Assembly: GCF_000379105.1 (NCBI RefSeq)
Contig: NZ_KB900609.1
Span: forward strand, 1,699,985-1,763,984
Length of the DNA stretch: 64,000 bases
DNA from: Methylobacterium sp. WSM2598
GTDB lineage: Bacteria > Pseudomonadota > Alphaproteobacteria > Rhizobiales > Beijerinckiaceae
Direction of reading: 5' to 3'
A program made the translations under genes and the position numbers. The stretch's first letter is position 1. Each line of letters begins with the position of its first letter. Of the stretch, positions 33,677-42,371 are shown one piece after another. The notes below the pieces were generated by a model. The model had not been told where the DNA came from. It saw nothing but the letters and a program-made list of their open reading frames with translations, and searched no databases.

Positions 33677-36306
33677 GCGCCGATCCCGTGCCCCGCGCCC
33701 CGGCGGATGCGCCGTCCTCCCCGGCGCGCCCGCGCCTGGCGGTGATCGTCCCGGTCTTCAAGCACAGCGGGCTGGTGCGCGAGGCGGTCGCCTCGCTCAC
33801 GCGCCAGTCGCGGTTCGCGGACGTGGACGTGGTCCTGGTCGACGACGGGTGCCCCGACCCGCAGACCTTCACGACGCTGACCGCCTTCTGCGCGCGCTGG
33901 CCCAACATCCACTGCGTGAGGCAGGCCAATGGCGGCCTCAGCGCGGCCCGCAACCGCGGCATCGCCTTCGCGCTCCGCCGGCTCCCGGCGGCGGAGGGCG
34001 TCTACTTCCTCGATGCCGACAACCTCCTCGCCCCCTACGGCATCGCGGCGATGCAGGAGGCGCTGCTCCTTCATCCCGAGGCGGATTGGTTCTACCCGGA
34101 CATCCGGATGTTCGGTGTGCGGGCCTTCCACGATTACAGCGGCGACTTCAACGCCTACGCGGCCTCGGTCGTCAACCTGTGCGAGGCCGGCAGCCTGATC
34201 CGGCGCCGCATGATCGAGGCGGGTCTGCGCTTCGACGAGGGGATGCGGCTCGGCTACGAGGATTGGGATTTCTGGCTCTCGGCCGTGGGGCGCGGCTTCC
34301 GCGGCCGCCACCTGCCGAATCTCGGCCTGTCCTACCGGAAGCGGGCGGAGAGCATGCTCGCCGACTCGACCCGCTCGGACACGCAGATCCGGGAATACCT
34401 GCGCCGCAAGCACGAGGCGCTGTTCCAGGTGAACGCCTTCGTCGCGCGGGAGCACGACGCGCTGCCGCGCTTCGCCGTGCGCCTGTCCGACGAGGCGAGC
34501 GTGGAGATGGCGAGCGACCTGCAGCGCGGCGGCCCGCGCATGGACCAGCAGGCCTTCGAGACGCGGATCTGGCAGGCGATCCGCGAGCCGGCCTTCGTCT
34601 GGGCGGGCCAGTACCTCCTGTCGACGACCGGCCGGACGCTTGCCCTGCTGCGCGGGGCGGGCCTGACGCGCTGGCTCTGCCTGGAGATCGAGCGGGCCCT
34701 CGCCGGCCACAACTTCGTGTCGCTGACCCTCGCGGCCTCGGACGACGACGCCATCCGGGTCCGGCGCGGGCACGGCTTCTCGCCGCACTGCCACCTCCTC
34801 GCCGTCTCGCAGAAGCTCCTGCAGGCGATCGCCCTCGACGAGAAGGACGCCTGGATCACGGAACTGCCGATCCACGGCGCCAATTACCGCGTCGCCGCCC
34901 TGGAGATCCGCCTCCCGCCGCGGGCGATGGCGGCGGAGACCCTGAAGGACGTGGCGGTGACGGACTTCGTCCAGTTCTGCCTGCACCTGCGCTGCCACGC
35001 CCTGCGCGGCCGTCCGAGCAACCTGGTCGAGGAGGTCTTCCTCGGCTCCCGCCCGCTCGACGCCATGGCGCCGCGCGCCCGCGCCCAGTTCGACGGCGCC
35101 CTGCTCCCGCCGGTGGCCGAGGCGCGCGAGGGCCGCGTCGCCTGCGTGCTGCCGCATTGCGATTTCGGCGGCGTCGAGAAGGTCACGTTCTGCCTCGCCC
35201 GCGAGTTGCGCCGCCAGGGGCTGCGCACCAGCCTGATCCTGCTCGGGAGCGACGTCGCCTACCGGGCGCACCGCGCGCTCGAGGCCTTCGACGACATCTA
35301 CCTCGTCGACGCCGGGGGCCGCATCGCCGCCTGGGCGGGCGATTCCTTCCTGGGCACGCAGCTGCCCAGGATCCTGGACGAGGCCTGGGCCCGCGACTTC
35401 GCGAATGTCCTGACCACGTTCGAACTCGTGGTGAGCTGCCACTCGGCCGAGATCATGGGATTGTTCAGCGGGCTGCGGCGCCGGGGCGTCACCACGGCGA
35501 CCTACCTGCACCTGTTCGACAAGTCGCGCATCGGCGCCGCCTGCGGCCATCCGATGCTCGCCCTCGCCTACGAGCACGCGATCGACCTCGTCCTGACCTG
35601 CTCGGAGGGGATGGCCTGCGAGATGGCGAGCCTCGGCATCCCGCGCGACAAGATCCTGGCCCTGCCGAACGCGCCCTCGCTGGAGCCCGATCCGCACCGC
35701 GCCGTCGCGCCGCGCGCCCCGGCCGGTCGCCCCCTGCGCCTGCTCTACCTGGGCCGCCTCGATACCCAGAAGGGTCTCGACCGGCTGGCCGAGATCATCG
35801 ACGCGCTCGACCCGGACCCGCGCTTCGAGATCCGGGTGGTCGGGAAGGCGGTGTTGACCGACGCCCACCTGACCCTCAGCCGGCACGCGCACCTCGAACC
35901 GCCGGTCTACGACGATGCCGGCCTCTCCGAGATCTACCGCTGGGCCGATATCCTGCTGCTGCCGTCCCGCTACGAGGGGCTCCCGCTCACCGTGCTGGAG
36001 GCCATGGTCCACGGCGTGGTGCCGATCGTGGCCGCCTGCGGGGCGGTGGCCGAGGCGGTCGAGTCGGGCGTCAGCGGCGTCGTCGTCCCGCAGGAGCGCT
36101 GCGTTCCGGGCTTCCTCGACCACCTGCGGGCCCTGGCGGCCGCGCCGGAGCGGTTGGAGGCGATGAGCCGCGCGGCGATGGCGAGGGCCGCCGGCCGGCC
36201 CTGGAGCGTGCTCGCGGAGCGCCTGCGCGCGCGGCTCGGCGCCGTCTGGGCGGCCCGCGCCCGAGAGAGGGCGGAGCGGGCCGCGCAGGAGCGGGAACCG
36301 GGCTGA
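33673..36306 (+). CDS. Two-domain glycosyltransferase, GT2 fused to GT4
   Basis: An 877-residue cytoplasmic protein with two catalytic modules. Residues 21-250 form a GT2 domain: LAVIVPVFKHSGLVREAV, VLVDDGCPD (55-62), NGGLSAARNRG, the DxD-type FLDADN (112-117) and GYEDWDFWL (194-202). Residues about 250-485 are a linker domain of unclear fold. Residues 486-850 form a GT4/GT-B domain: CVLPHCDFGGVEKVTFCLA, LLYLGRLDTQKGLDRLAEI and the nucleotide-sugar motif SRYEGLPLTVLEAM (about 764-777). Both active sites look intact, so it could add two sugars in sequence to a growing glycan. The start overlaps the previous stop by ATGA. Confidence 0.9.
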   Translation: MSADPVPRAPADAPSSPARPRLAVIVPVFKHSGLVREAVASLTRQSRFADVDVVLVDDGCPDPQTFTTLTAFCARWPNIHCVRQANGGLSAARNRGIAFALRRLPAAEGVYFLDADNLLAPYGIAAMQEALLLHPEADWFYPDIRMFGVRAFHDYSGDFNAYAASVVNLCEAGSLIRRRMIEAGLRFDEGMRLGYEDWDFWLSAVGRGFRGRHLPNLGLSYRKRAESMLADSTRSDTQIREYLRRKHEALFQVNAFVAREHDALPRFAVRLSDEASVEMASDLQRGGPRMDQQAFETRIWQAIREPAFVWAGQYLLSTTGRTLALLRGAGLTRWLCLEIERALAGHNFVSLTLAASDDDAIRVRRGHGFSPHCHLLAVSQKLLQAIALDEKDAWITELPIHGANYRVAALEIRLPPRAMAAETLKDVAVTDFVQFCLHLRCHALRGRPSNLVEEVFLGSRPLDAMAPRARAQFDGALLPPVAEAREGRVACVLPHCDFGGVEKVTFCLARELRRQGLRTSLILLGSDVAYRAHRALEAFDDIYLVDAGGRIAAWAGDSFLGTQLPRILDEAWARDFANVLTTFELVVSCHSAEIMGLFSGLRRRGVTTATYLHLFDKSRIGAACGHPMLALAYEHAIDLVLTCSEGMACEMASLGIPRDKILALPNAPSLEPDPHRAVAPRAPAGRPLRLLYLGRLDTQKGLDRLAEIIDALDPDPRFEIRVVGKAVLTDAHLTLSRHAHLEPPVYDDAGLSEIYRWADILLLPSRYEGLPLTVLEAMVHGVVPIVAACGAVAEAVESGVSGVVVPQERCVPGFLDHLRALAAAPERLEAMSRAAMARAAGRPWSVLAERLRARLGAVWAARARERAERAAQEREPG

Positions 36307-36420
36307 TTGGCGCCCGCGGCGGCCGAGCCGTGCCCCCACGGCGGGGCCGCCCCGCTCCCGGCGACCTTGCAGGATCGCGCCGAATCGCTAGCTGGGAAGC
36401 GACCCTCCGGAGAGTTCGGC

Positions 36421-38775
36421 ATGAATGCCCGTCCCGACGCGCGCGACTTTGCGGCCCCCCAGCAGTTCGGCATCGGTCAGCCGGTGCCGCGGGCCGAGGA
36501 TCCCGTGCTGGTGCAGGGGCAGGGGCGTTACACGGACGACCTCGCCCTTGAGGGGCAGGCCCGCGCGGTCTTCGTGCGCAGCCCGGTGGCGCATGGGCGG
36601 CTGAACGGGATCGACGCCGAGGCCGCCCGCGCGATGCCGGGCGTGCTCGGCGTGTTCACGGCGGCGGATCTCGACGGCTACGGCCGCATCGGCAACAGCA
36701 TGGCCTTCACCAACCAGGACGGCTCGCCGATGCGCAAGCCGCCCCAGCCCTCGCTCGCCACCGACCGGGTGCGCTACGCGGGCGAGCCGGTGGCTCTCGT
36801 GGTCGCCGAGACCCTGGCGGAGGCCCGCGACGCCGCCGAGGCCGTGATCCTCGACATCGAGGACCTGCCGGTGGTGACCACCGCCGAGGAGGCGGCCGCG
36901 CCCGACGCGCCGCTCATCCACGACGAGGCGCCCGGCAACCTCGCCCTCGACTTCGCCCTCGGCGACCGCGCCGCCACCGACGCCGCCTTCGCGGCCGCGG
37001 CGCACGTCACCTGCCTCGACCTCGTCAACAACCGCCTCGTCATCAACCCGATGGAGCCGCGCGCGGCGATCGGCGTCTACGAGCCGGGGGACGGGCGCTA
37101 CACCCTGCATGTGGGCTCCCAGGGCGTCTTCGGCCTGCGCAACAGCCTCGCGGACGGGGTGCTCAAGACGGGGCGCGACAAGGTCCGGGTGGTCACCGGC
37201 CATGTCGGCGGCTCCTTCGGCATGAAGGCGCCGGTCTATCCCGAGTACCTGCCGCTCCTCCACGCCGCCAAGGTGCTGGGGCGGCCCGTCAAGTGGACGG
37301 ACCTGCGCTCCGAGAGCTTCCTCTCCGACCATCACGGCCGCGACGTCGCGGTGACGGCGGAGCTCGCCCTCGACGCGGAGGGCCGCTTCCTGGCCTTCCG
37401 GGTGCGCGGCCGGGCCAATATGGGGGCCTACCTCAACCCGCTCTCGCCGCTGTTCCAGACCGTGAACATCGCCCGCAACATGGTCGGCGTCTACCGCACG
37501 CCGGTCTTCGACGTGGCGGTCGCCTGCCTCTACACCAACACCACGCCGATCGGGGCCTATCGGGGCGCGGGCCGCCCGGAGGGCAACTACTTCATCGAGC
37601 GCCTGATCGAGAACGCCGCCGCCGAGACCGGCCGCGACCGGGTGGCCCTGCGCCGCCTCAACCAGATCCGCCCGGAGGACATGCCCTACGCGGCCCCCTC
37701 GGGCATGACCTACGACAGCGGCGACTTCCCGGCCGTGCTCGACCGGGCCCTCGCCGCCGCGGATTGGGACGGTTTCCCGGCCCGCCGCGCCGAGAGCGAG
37801 GCGCGCGGCCTGCTGCGCGGCATCGGCATCGGCGACTACCTGGAGATCACCGCGCCGCCGATGAACGAGATGGGCGGCCTGCGCTTCGAGGCGGACGGCA
37901 CCGTGACGATCATCACCGGCACCCTCGATTACGGCCAGGGCCACGCCACGCCCTTCGCGCAGGTGCTGCACGACCGCCTCGGCATCCCCCTCGACAAGGT
38001 CCGCCTGCTCCAGGGCGACAGCGACCAGCTCATCGCGGGCGGCGGCACCGGCGGGTCGAAGTCGCTGATGGCGAGCGGCGCCGCCATCGTGGAGGCGAGC
38101 GCCCTCGTGATCGAGAAGGGCAGGGCGGCCGCCGCTGCCGTGCTGGAGGCCGGCCCGGCCGACATCGTCTTCGAGGACGGCCGCTTCGTCGTCGCGGGCA
38201 CCGATCGCGGCATCGGGCTCCTCGACCTCGCCGCCAAGCTGCGCGAGGGCCTGCCCGACCCGCAGGCGCCGCGCAGCCTCGACGTCGCCCACGTGCACGA
38301 GGCCTCCCCCTCGGCCTTCCCGAACGGCTGCCACGTCGCCGAGGTCGAGGTCGATCCCGAGACGGGCGTCGCCGCGGTGGTGCGCTACACCACGGTCAAC
38401 GATTTCGGCACGGTGGTGAACCCGCTCCTCGTCGAGGGCCAGATCCACGGCGGCGTGATCCAGGGCATCGGCCAGGCGCTGATGGAGCGCACGGCCTACG
38501 ACGAGCAGGGCCAGCTCGTGACCGGCTCGTTCATGGATTACTGCCTGCCGCGCGCCGCCGACGCGCCCCCGATGAGCTTCGAGAGCCACCCGGTTCCGGC
38601 CAAGACCAACCCGCTCGGCGTCAAGGGCTGCGGCGAGGCCGGCTGCGCCGGCGCGCTGCCCTCGGTGATGAACGCCCTCGTCGACGCCCTGCGGGCCCGG
38701 GGCGTCGCCCACATCAACATGCCGGCCACGCCCCGGGCGATCTGGGCGGCCCTGCGGGAGGCCGAGGGCGCATGA
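36421..38775 (+). CDS. Form II CoxL-like molybdenum hydroxylase large subunit, orphan
   Basis: A 784-residue molybdopterin-binding subunit of the xanthine dehydrogenase/CO dehydrogenase family. The opening GIGQPVPRAEDPVLVQGQGR, then YTDDL, is standard. The active-site loop is AYRGAGRPEGNY at about 379-390, the form II signature; true CO dehydrogenase has AYxCSFR, so CO oxidation is not expected. The late GVKGCGEAGCAGALPSVMNA motif carries the catalytic glutamate. There is no Tat signal, so it is cytoplasmic. GGAGAG lies upstream of the ATG. No medium (FAD) or small (2Fe-2S) subunit gene is adjacent, so partners must be encoded elsewhere. An aldehyde, purine or aromatic heterocycle is the likely type of substrate. 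Confidence 0.88.
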   Translation: MNARPDARDFAAPQQFGIGQPVPRAEDPVLVQGQGRYTDDLALEGQARAVFVRSPVAHGRLNGIDAEAARAMPGVLGVFTAADLDGYGRIGNSMAFTNQDGSPMRKPPQPSLATDRVRYAGEPVALVVAETLAEARDAAEAVILDIEDLPVVTTAEEAAAPDAPLIHDEAPGNLALDFALGDRAATDAAFAAAAHVTCLDLVNNRLVINPMEPRAAIGVYEPGDGRYTLHVGSQGVFGLRNSLADGVLKTGRDKVRVVTGHVGGSFGMKAPVYPEYLPLLHAAKVLGRPVKWTDLRSESFLSDHHGRDVAVTAELALDAEGRFLAFRVRGRANMGAYLNPLSPLFQTVNIARNMVGVYRTPVFDVAVACLYTNTTPIGAYRGAGRPEGNYFIERLIENAAAETGRDRVALRRLNQIRPEDMPYAAPSGMTYDSGDFPAVLDRALAAADWDGFPARRAESEARGLLRGIGIGDYLEITAPPMNEMGGLRFEADGTVTIITGTLDYGQGHATPFAQVLHDRLGIPLDKVRLLQGDSDQLIAGGGTGGSKSLMASGAAIVEASALVIEKGRAAAAAVLEAGPADIVFEDGRFVVAGTDRGIGLLDLAAKLREGLPDPQAPRSLDVAHVHEASPSAFPNGCHVAEVEVDPETGVAAVVRYTTVNDFGTVVNPLLVEGQIHGGVIQGIGQALMERTAYDEQGQLVTGSFMDYCLPRAADAPPMSFESHPVPAKTNPLGVKGCGEAGCAGALPSVMNALVDALRARGVAHINMPATPRAIWAALREAEGA

Positions 38776-39083
38776 GCGGGGCGTCGTTGCTGACCGCGCA
38801 GGCCCGGGTCGACACGACCCAGGGCAGCCGTTACCTGACCCAGCTCTGCAAGCACTGGAGCCACCGCTTCCCCGAGACGGCGTTCTCCCCGGAGCGGGGC
38901 GTCGTCCCCTTCGGAGAGGGGCGCGAGGCCGTGTTCGAGGCCGATTCCGAGGGCCTGACCCTGCGGGTGAGGGCTCCCGACGCCGAGGCCCTGGCGCGGC
39001 TGGAGGCCGTGGTGGCCGAGCACCTCGCCCGCTTCGCGTTCCGGGAGGATCTCGGCGGGATCGCCTGGACGCGGCTCGCGTGA
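38772..39083 (+). CDS. DUF2218 family protein
   Basis: A 103-residue soluble protein. TQGSRYLTQLCKHWSHRF and ARLEAVVAEHLARFAFRE match the DUF2218 pattern, a small alpha/beta domain with a conserved His-rich stretch (LCKHWSHRF, about 24-32) that might bind metal. Function is unknown; members often sit beside siderophore or metalloenzyme genes. Its start overlaps the stop of the CoxL-like gene (ATGA), suggesting production together and perhaps a maturation role. That role is inference. Confidence 0.8.
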   Translation: MSGASLLTAQARVDTTQGSRYLTQLCKHWSHRFPETAFSPERGVVPFGEGREAVFEADSEGLTLRVRAPDAEALARLEAVVAEHLARFAFREDLGGIAWTRLA

Positions 39084-39127
39084 CGGATAGGCTGACCGCG
39101 ACAGGGTCGTTTCACGAGGGAATGCCG

Positions 39128-40384
39128 ATGAATGTTCACGTTTCCATGAGCCGCGCGCACGAAACCCGCCTCGACCGCCTCGCCGAGGTCGCGGTGCGGG
39201 TCGGGCTCGGGCTGCGGCCCGGCCAGGAACTGGTGATGACGGCGCCGCTCGAAGCCCTCGGCCTCGCCCGACGCATCACCGCCGAGGCCTACCGGGCGGG
39301 CGCGTCCCTGGTGACGACGCTCTACGGCGACGACGCGGCCACGCTCGCCCGCTTCGCGCACGCCCCCGACGACGCCTTCGACCGCGCCGCGGGCTGGCTC
39401 TACGAGGGCATGGCCAGCGCCTACCGGAACGGCGCCGCCCGGCTCGCCATCGTGGGCGACGATCCCTCGCTCCTGTCCGGCCAGGATCCCGACAAGGTGG
39501 CGCGCGCCAACCGCGCCCGCTCGCGGGCCTACCAGCCGGCGCTGGAGCTGATCGCCACCTTCGCGACCAACTGGACCATCGTCTCGGCGGCCACGCCGGC
39601 CTGGGCCCGCGCCGTCTTCCCGGGCCTGCCCGAGGAGGAGGCGGTGGCGCGCCTGTGGGACGCGATCTTCGCCGCCTCGCGGGTCGACGGCGAGGATCCG
39701 GTCGCGGCCTGGGCGGCGCACAACGCCGCCCTGCGCCGCCGGACCGACCGGCTCAACGGGCGGGGCTACGCGGCCCTGCGCTTCCAGGGTCCGGGCACCG
39801 ACCTGACGGTCGGGCTCGCCGACGACCACGAATGGTGCGGCGGCGCCTCGGCCTCGCGCAGCGGCATCATCTGCAACGCCAACATCCCGACCGAGGAGGT
39901 CTTCACCACCCCCCACCGGCTGCGGGTCGAGGGGCGGGTGGCGGCGACGAAGCCGCTCTCCTACCAGGGCACCCTGATCGAGGACATCGCGGTGCGCTTC
40001 GAGGATGGGCGGATCGTCGAGGCGACGGCGCGCAGGGGCGCCGACGTGCTCGCCCGCGTGCTCGACACCGACGAGGGCGCCCGCCGGCTGGGCGAGGTCG
40101 CCCTGGTGCCGGCCTCCTCGCCGATCTCGGCCTCGGGGCTGCTGTTCTTCAACACCCTCTACGACGAGAACGCGGCGAGCCACATCGCGCTCGGCCAAGC
40201 CTACAGCAAGTGCTTCCGCGAGGGCGGCCAGGGCCTGTCCGAGGAGGATCTCGCGGCCCGCGGCGCCAACCGCAGCCTGATCCACATCGACTGGATGATC
40301 GGTTCGGCCGCGGTCGACGTCGACGGCCTCACCGCCGAGGGCGGCGCCGAGCCGGTGATGCGCCGGGGCGAGTGGGTGGACTGA
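39128..40384 (+). CDS. Aminopeptidase of peptidase family M29
   Basis: A 418-residue cytoplasmic metallo-aminopeptidase of the thermophilic aminopeptidase family (M29), which removes N-terminal residues from peptides using two metal ions. Family features are NIPTEEVFTTPHR, which includes a metal-binding Glu; FNTLYDENAASHIALGQAYS, with the His and Tyr; and LIHIDWMIGS near the C-terminus, which carries the His and Asp ligands. I choose the ATG at 39128 because GAGGGA lies eight bases upstream; the frame is open from a GTG at 39080 that overlaps the DUF2218 stop. It is the last gene of the short CoxL-like run. The link to that enzyme is positional only. Confidence 0.9.
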   Translation: MNVHVSMSRAHETRLDRLAEVAVRVGLGLRPGQELVMTAPLEALGLARRITAEAYRAGASLVTTLYGDDAATLARFAHAPDDAFDRAAGWLYEGMASAYRNGAARLAIVGDDPSLLSGQDPDKVARANRARSRAYQPALELIATFATNWTIVSAATPAWARAVFPGLPEEEAVARLWDAIFAASRVDGEDPVAAWAAHNAALRRRTDRLNGRGYAALRFQGPGTDLTVGLADDHEWCGGASASRSGIICNANIPTEEVFTTPHRLRVEGRVAATKPLSYQGTLIEDIAVRFEDGRIVEATARRGADVLARVLDTDEGARRLGEVALVPASSPISASGLLFFNTLYDENAASHIALGQAYSKCFREGGQGLSEEDLAARGANRSLIHIDWMIGSAAVDVDGLTAEGGAEPVMRRGEWVD

Positions 40385-40431
40385 TCCGCTGTCCGGACGA
40401 TCACGTCCGGAGAGCGGGTAACAAGCCCGCG

Positions 40432-40552
40432 CGGCGCCTGAGCGAAGCCCCAATCCGCCATCCCGAAGGGATCGAGCGGATTGGGTATGCCAAGCCCGCG
40501 CGGCGCCTGAGCGACGCCGACATCCGCATGGCGGAGCAATCAGCCGGATGTC
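40432..40552 (+). repeat. Dispersed hairpin repeat, locus 4
   Basis: Two cores (GCGCGGCGCCTGAGCGAAGCC and GCGCGGCGCCTGAGCGACGCC) are each followed by a stem. The first is CCCAATCCGC (40449-40458) with GCGGATTGGG (40476-40485). The second is GACATCCG (40519-40526) with CGGATGTC (40545-40552). The first stem differs from its locus-1 counterpart by an A-to-C change on one arm balanced by T-to-G on the other. It lies between convergent genes. An additional hairpin, TCCGGAC/GTCCGGA, is found at about 40391-40411. Confidence 0.85.
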
Positions 40553-40609
40553 GGATGACCCGCGGGTGGGTGGCCGGAGGGGCGCCGCGAGGGCGCCCCG
40601 TCCCGCTCC

Positions 40610-41581
40610 TCAGTGCTGGTGCTCCTGCGCGGCCGGCCCGGACGCGCCGATCGCGCCGACCTGGAACGTCACCTTGACGGTGCCGGCCCGCGCGAAGGTC
40701 AGCGTGCCCTCGATCGCCTCGCCCGCCTTGGCGGCCCCCGTCAGGTCCATGAACATCAGGTGATAGCCGCCGGGCTTCAGCTCCACGGTCTTGCCGGGCT
40801 CGATCGTCAGGCCGCCCTCGACCGGCGCCATCCGCATCACCCCGTTCGCCACCGACATCTCGTGGATCTCGCCGCGGGCCGCGAGGGGGATCGAGGCGCC
40901 GACGAGCCGGTCGGGGGCGCTGCCCCGGTTGGTCACCCGCAGGTAGCCGCCCGCCACCTTGGCGCCGCCCGGCGTCGCGCGGATCCACGGCCCCTCGATC
41001 GTCAGGTCGCCCGCCTGGATCGCCGGAGCCGCCTGGGCCGCGACCTGTTGGGCCGTGACCGGGGCGGCCGCCACGATCCGCACGCCCGGCGCGGGCGTCT
41101 TCAGGTCGTGCGCGTTCTGGCCCGCGACCGGGATCTCCGTCCAGGCGATGCGCGCCTCGCCGCATTCCTGCCGGACCGGGAAATAGACCGTCTCGCCGGG
41201 CTTGAACGCGTCCGAGATCCGGGCCTGGAAGGTGAACTCGTCGAACTGGTCGTCGGGCAGGTTGCCCCCGCTCCAGGTGATCTCCTTGACCCCCTCGCGG
41301 ATCTCGCCGTGGTAGTGCGGATAGGCGCGGGAATAGGGACCGGTCACGGTGGTGAGCGTCCAGCCGGGCTTCGGCATCGGCTTGGCGCCGACCACGCCCT
41401 CCGGCACCGTGACGGTGACCCGGGTGGTGGCCTTGCCGTCGCAGCCATGGCCGATCTGCACCACGGCCCGGTAGGGCTGGTTGGGCCCCGCCTGGCGCCG
41501 CTCCAGCACGGCGTGGGCGAGGGCGGGGACGGAGGAGGCGATCAGGAGGGCGGTCAGGCCGCCGCGGAGAAGGCACGACAT
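40610..41581 (-). CDS. YcnI (DUF1775)-PCuAC fusion, periplasmic copper protein
   Basis: A 323-residue exported protein with two copper-binding domains. Signal cleavage after VPALA (18-22) would leave His23 as the mature N-terminus. YcnI proteins use this histidine as a brace for Cu(II), together with a Glu and a Trp (AWTEI, Trp147). Residues 190-315 are a PCu(A)C domain with the His/Met ligand pattern EIHEMS (His240, Met242), VMRM and YHLMFM (His274, Met276), which binds Cu(I) and delivers it to cytochrome oxidase. The C-terminus ends EHQH, a further possible ligand. Fusion of these domains occurs in other bacteria. The divergent or upstream DUF2946-like gene fits a copper function. Confidence 0.9.
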   Translation of the reverse strand: MSCLLRGGLTALLIASSVPALAHAVLERRQAGPNQPYRAVVQIGHGCDGKATTRVTVTVPEGVVGAKPMPKPGWTLTTVTGPYSRAYPHYHGEIREGVKEITWSGGNLPDDQFDEFTFQARISDAFKPGETVYFPVRQECGEARIAWTEIPVAGQNAHDLKTPAPGVRIVAAAPVTAQQVAAQAAPAIQAGDLTIEGPWIRATPGGAKVAGGYLRVTNRGSAPDRLVGASIPLAARGEIHEMSVANGVMRMAPVEGGLTIEPGKTVELKPGGYHLMFMDLTGAAKAGEAIEGTLTFARAGTVKVTFQVGAIGASGPAAQEHQH

Positions 41582-41654
41582 CGTGGGAATCCGTTCGCGT
41601 GAGGGATCGGGGCGGCCCGCGGGGCCGCGGACCGGGGCGGCCGGGCGGCCGCGC

Positions 41655-42119
41655 TCACGCGAGGGGAGGACCTCGGGCCGAGGCGGGGCGGGCCGGGGGC
41701 CGACTCGCCAGGGCGTGCGCGGCCGGCCGCCAGGCCAGCCGGATCGCCGCCCGCCCCGGGGCGGCCCGGGCCGCGGCCGGGGGAGGCAGGGGCGTCGCCT
41801 GCGCCGCGCAGGCGGCCGCGCAGCAGGAATGCGCCGCGAGCGGGCCCGGATGCTCGGCCGCCGGCCCGTGCTCCGCGCAGACCATCCCCGCGGCGCGCGC
41901 GGCCGAACCCGGGGCCATGCCGGCGAGGAAGGCCTGCAGCACCAGCCCGTAGAGCGCGAGCACGGCCAGGGGCGCCCGCAGGCGCCGCGGCCACGCGCCC
42001 CGCGCGGCGGCGCGCCGCCTCGATGGGTCCGGCGCCGCGCCGCGGCGCCTCGACGGATGCTGCGCCGCGCCGCGCCGCCTGGGCTGCCCCGGCCGCTCCG
42101 TCGGCATGGGAGTCGTCAT
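41655..42119 (-). CDS. DUF2946-like small membrane/secreted protein
   Basis: A 154-residue protein. Residues 1-47 are Arg/Pro-rich and cytoplasmic in character. One hydrophobic segment follows (PLAVLALYGLVLQAFLAGMA, about 50-69), then a short Cys/His region: MVCAEHGP and HSCCAAACAAQ. That pattern is typical of DUF2946 proteins, which accompany copper genes and probably bind or sense copper in the periplasm. The tail is Pro/Ala-rich. It lies 73 bases before the YcnI-PCuAC gene on the same strand, supporting a small copper operon. The repeat-like Arg-rich N-terminus (RRRGAAQHPSRRRGAAPDPS) makes the exact start uncertain. Confidence 0.65.
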   Translation of the reverse strand: MTTPMPTERPGQPRRRGAAQHPSRRRGAAPDPSRRRAAARGAWPRRLRAPLAVLALYGLVLQAFLAGMAPGSAARAAGMVCAEHGPAAEHPGPLAAHSCCAAACAAQATPLPPPAAARAAPGRAAIRLAWRPAAHALASRPPARPASARGPPLA

Positions 42120-42371
42120 GGGGCTGCTCTAGCCGATCCGGCCGCCCCCCGCCACGCGCGCCCGGTCGCAGAATCGTGACCGTGCCACCGCCTGTTGCCG
42201 CAGCGCCGCAGTCCACACCGAAGGCGGCGTCTCCCCGTGACCTGAGCCGTTCCGCCACAATCTGGCCGGGTCGCCATGGAGTCTTAACCGCATCCGGCCA
42301 CGGTCGGGTCGAGCGGTGACGTGCCGCCCGCCCCGGTTCGTCCTCCCCAAAGGTTCACGAGCTTTCGTCCC

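Noticed and set aside
36421..38775. Carbon monoxide dehydrogenase large subunit
   Set aside because: The active-site loop reads AYRGAGR (form II), not AYxCSFR, and no medium or small subunit gene is adjacent.
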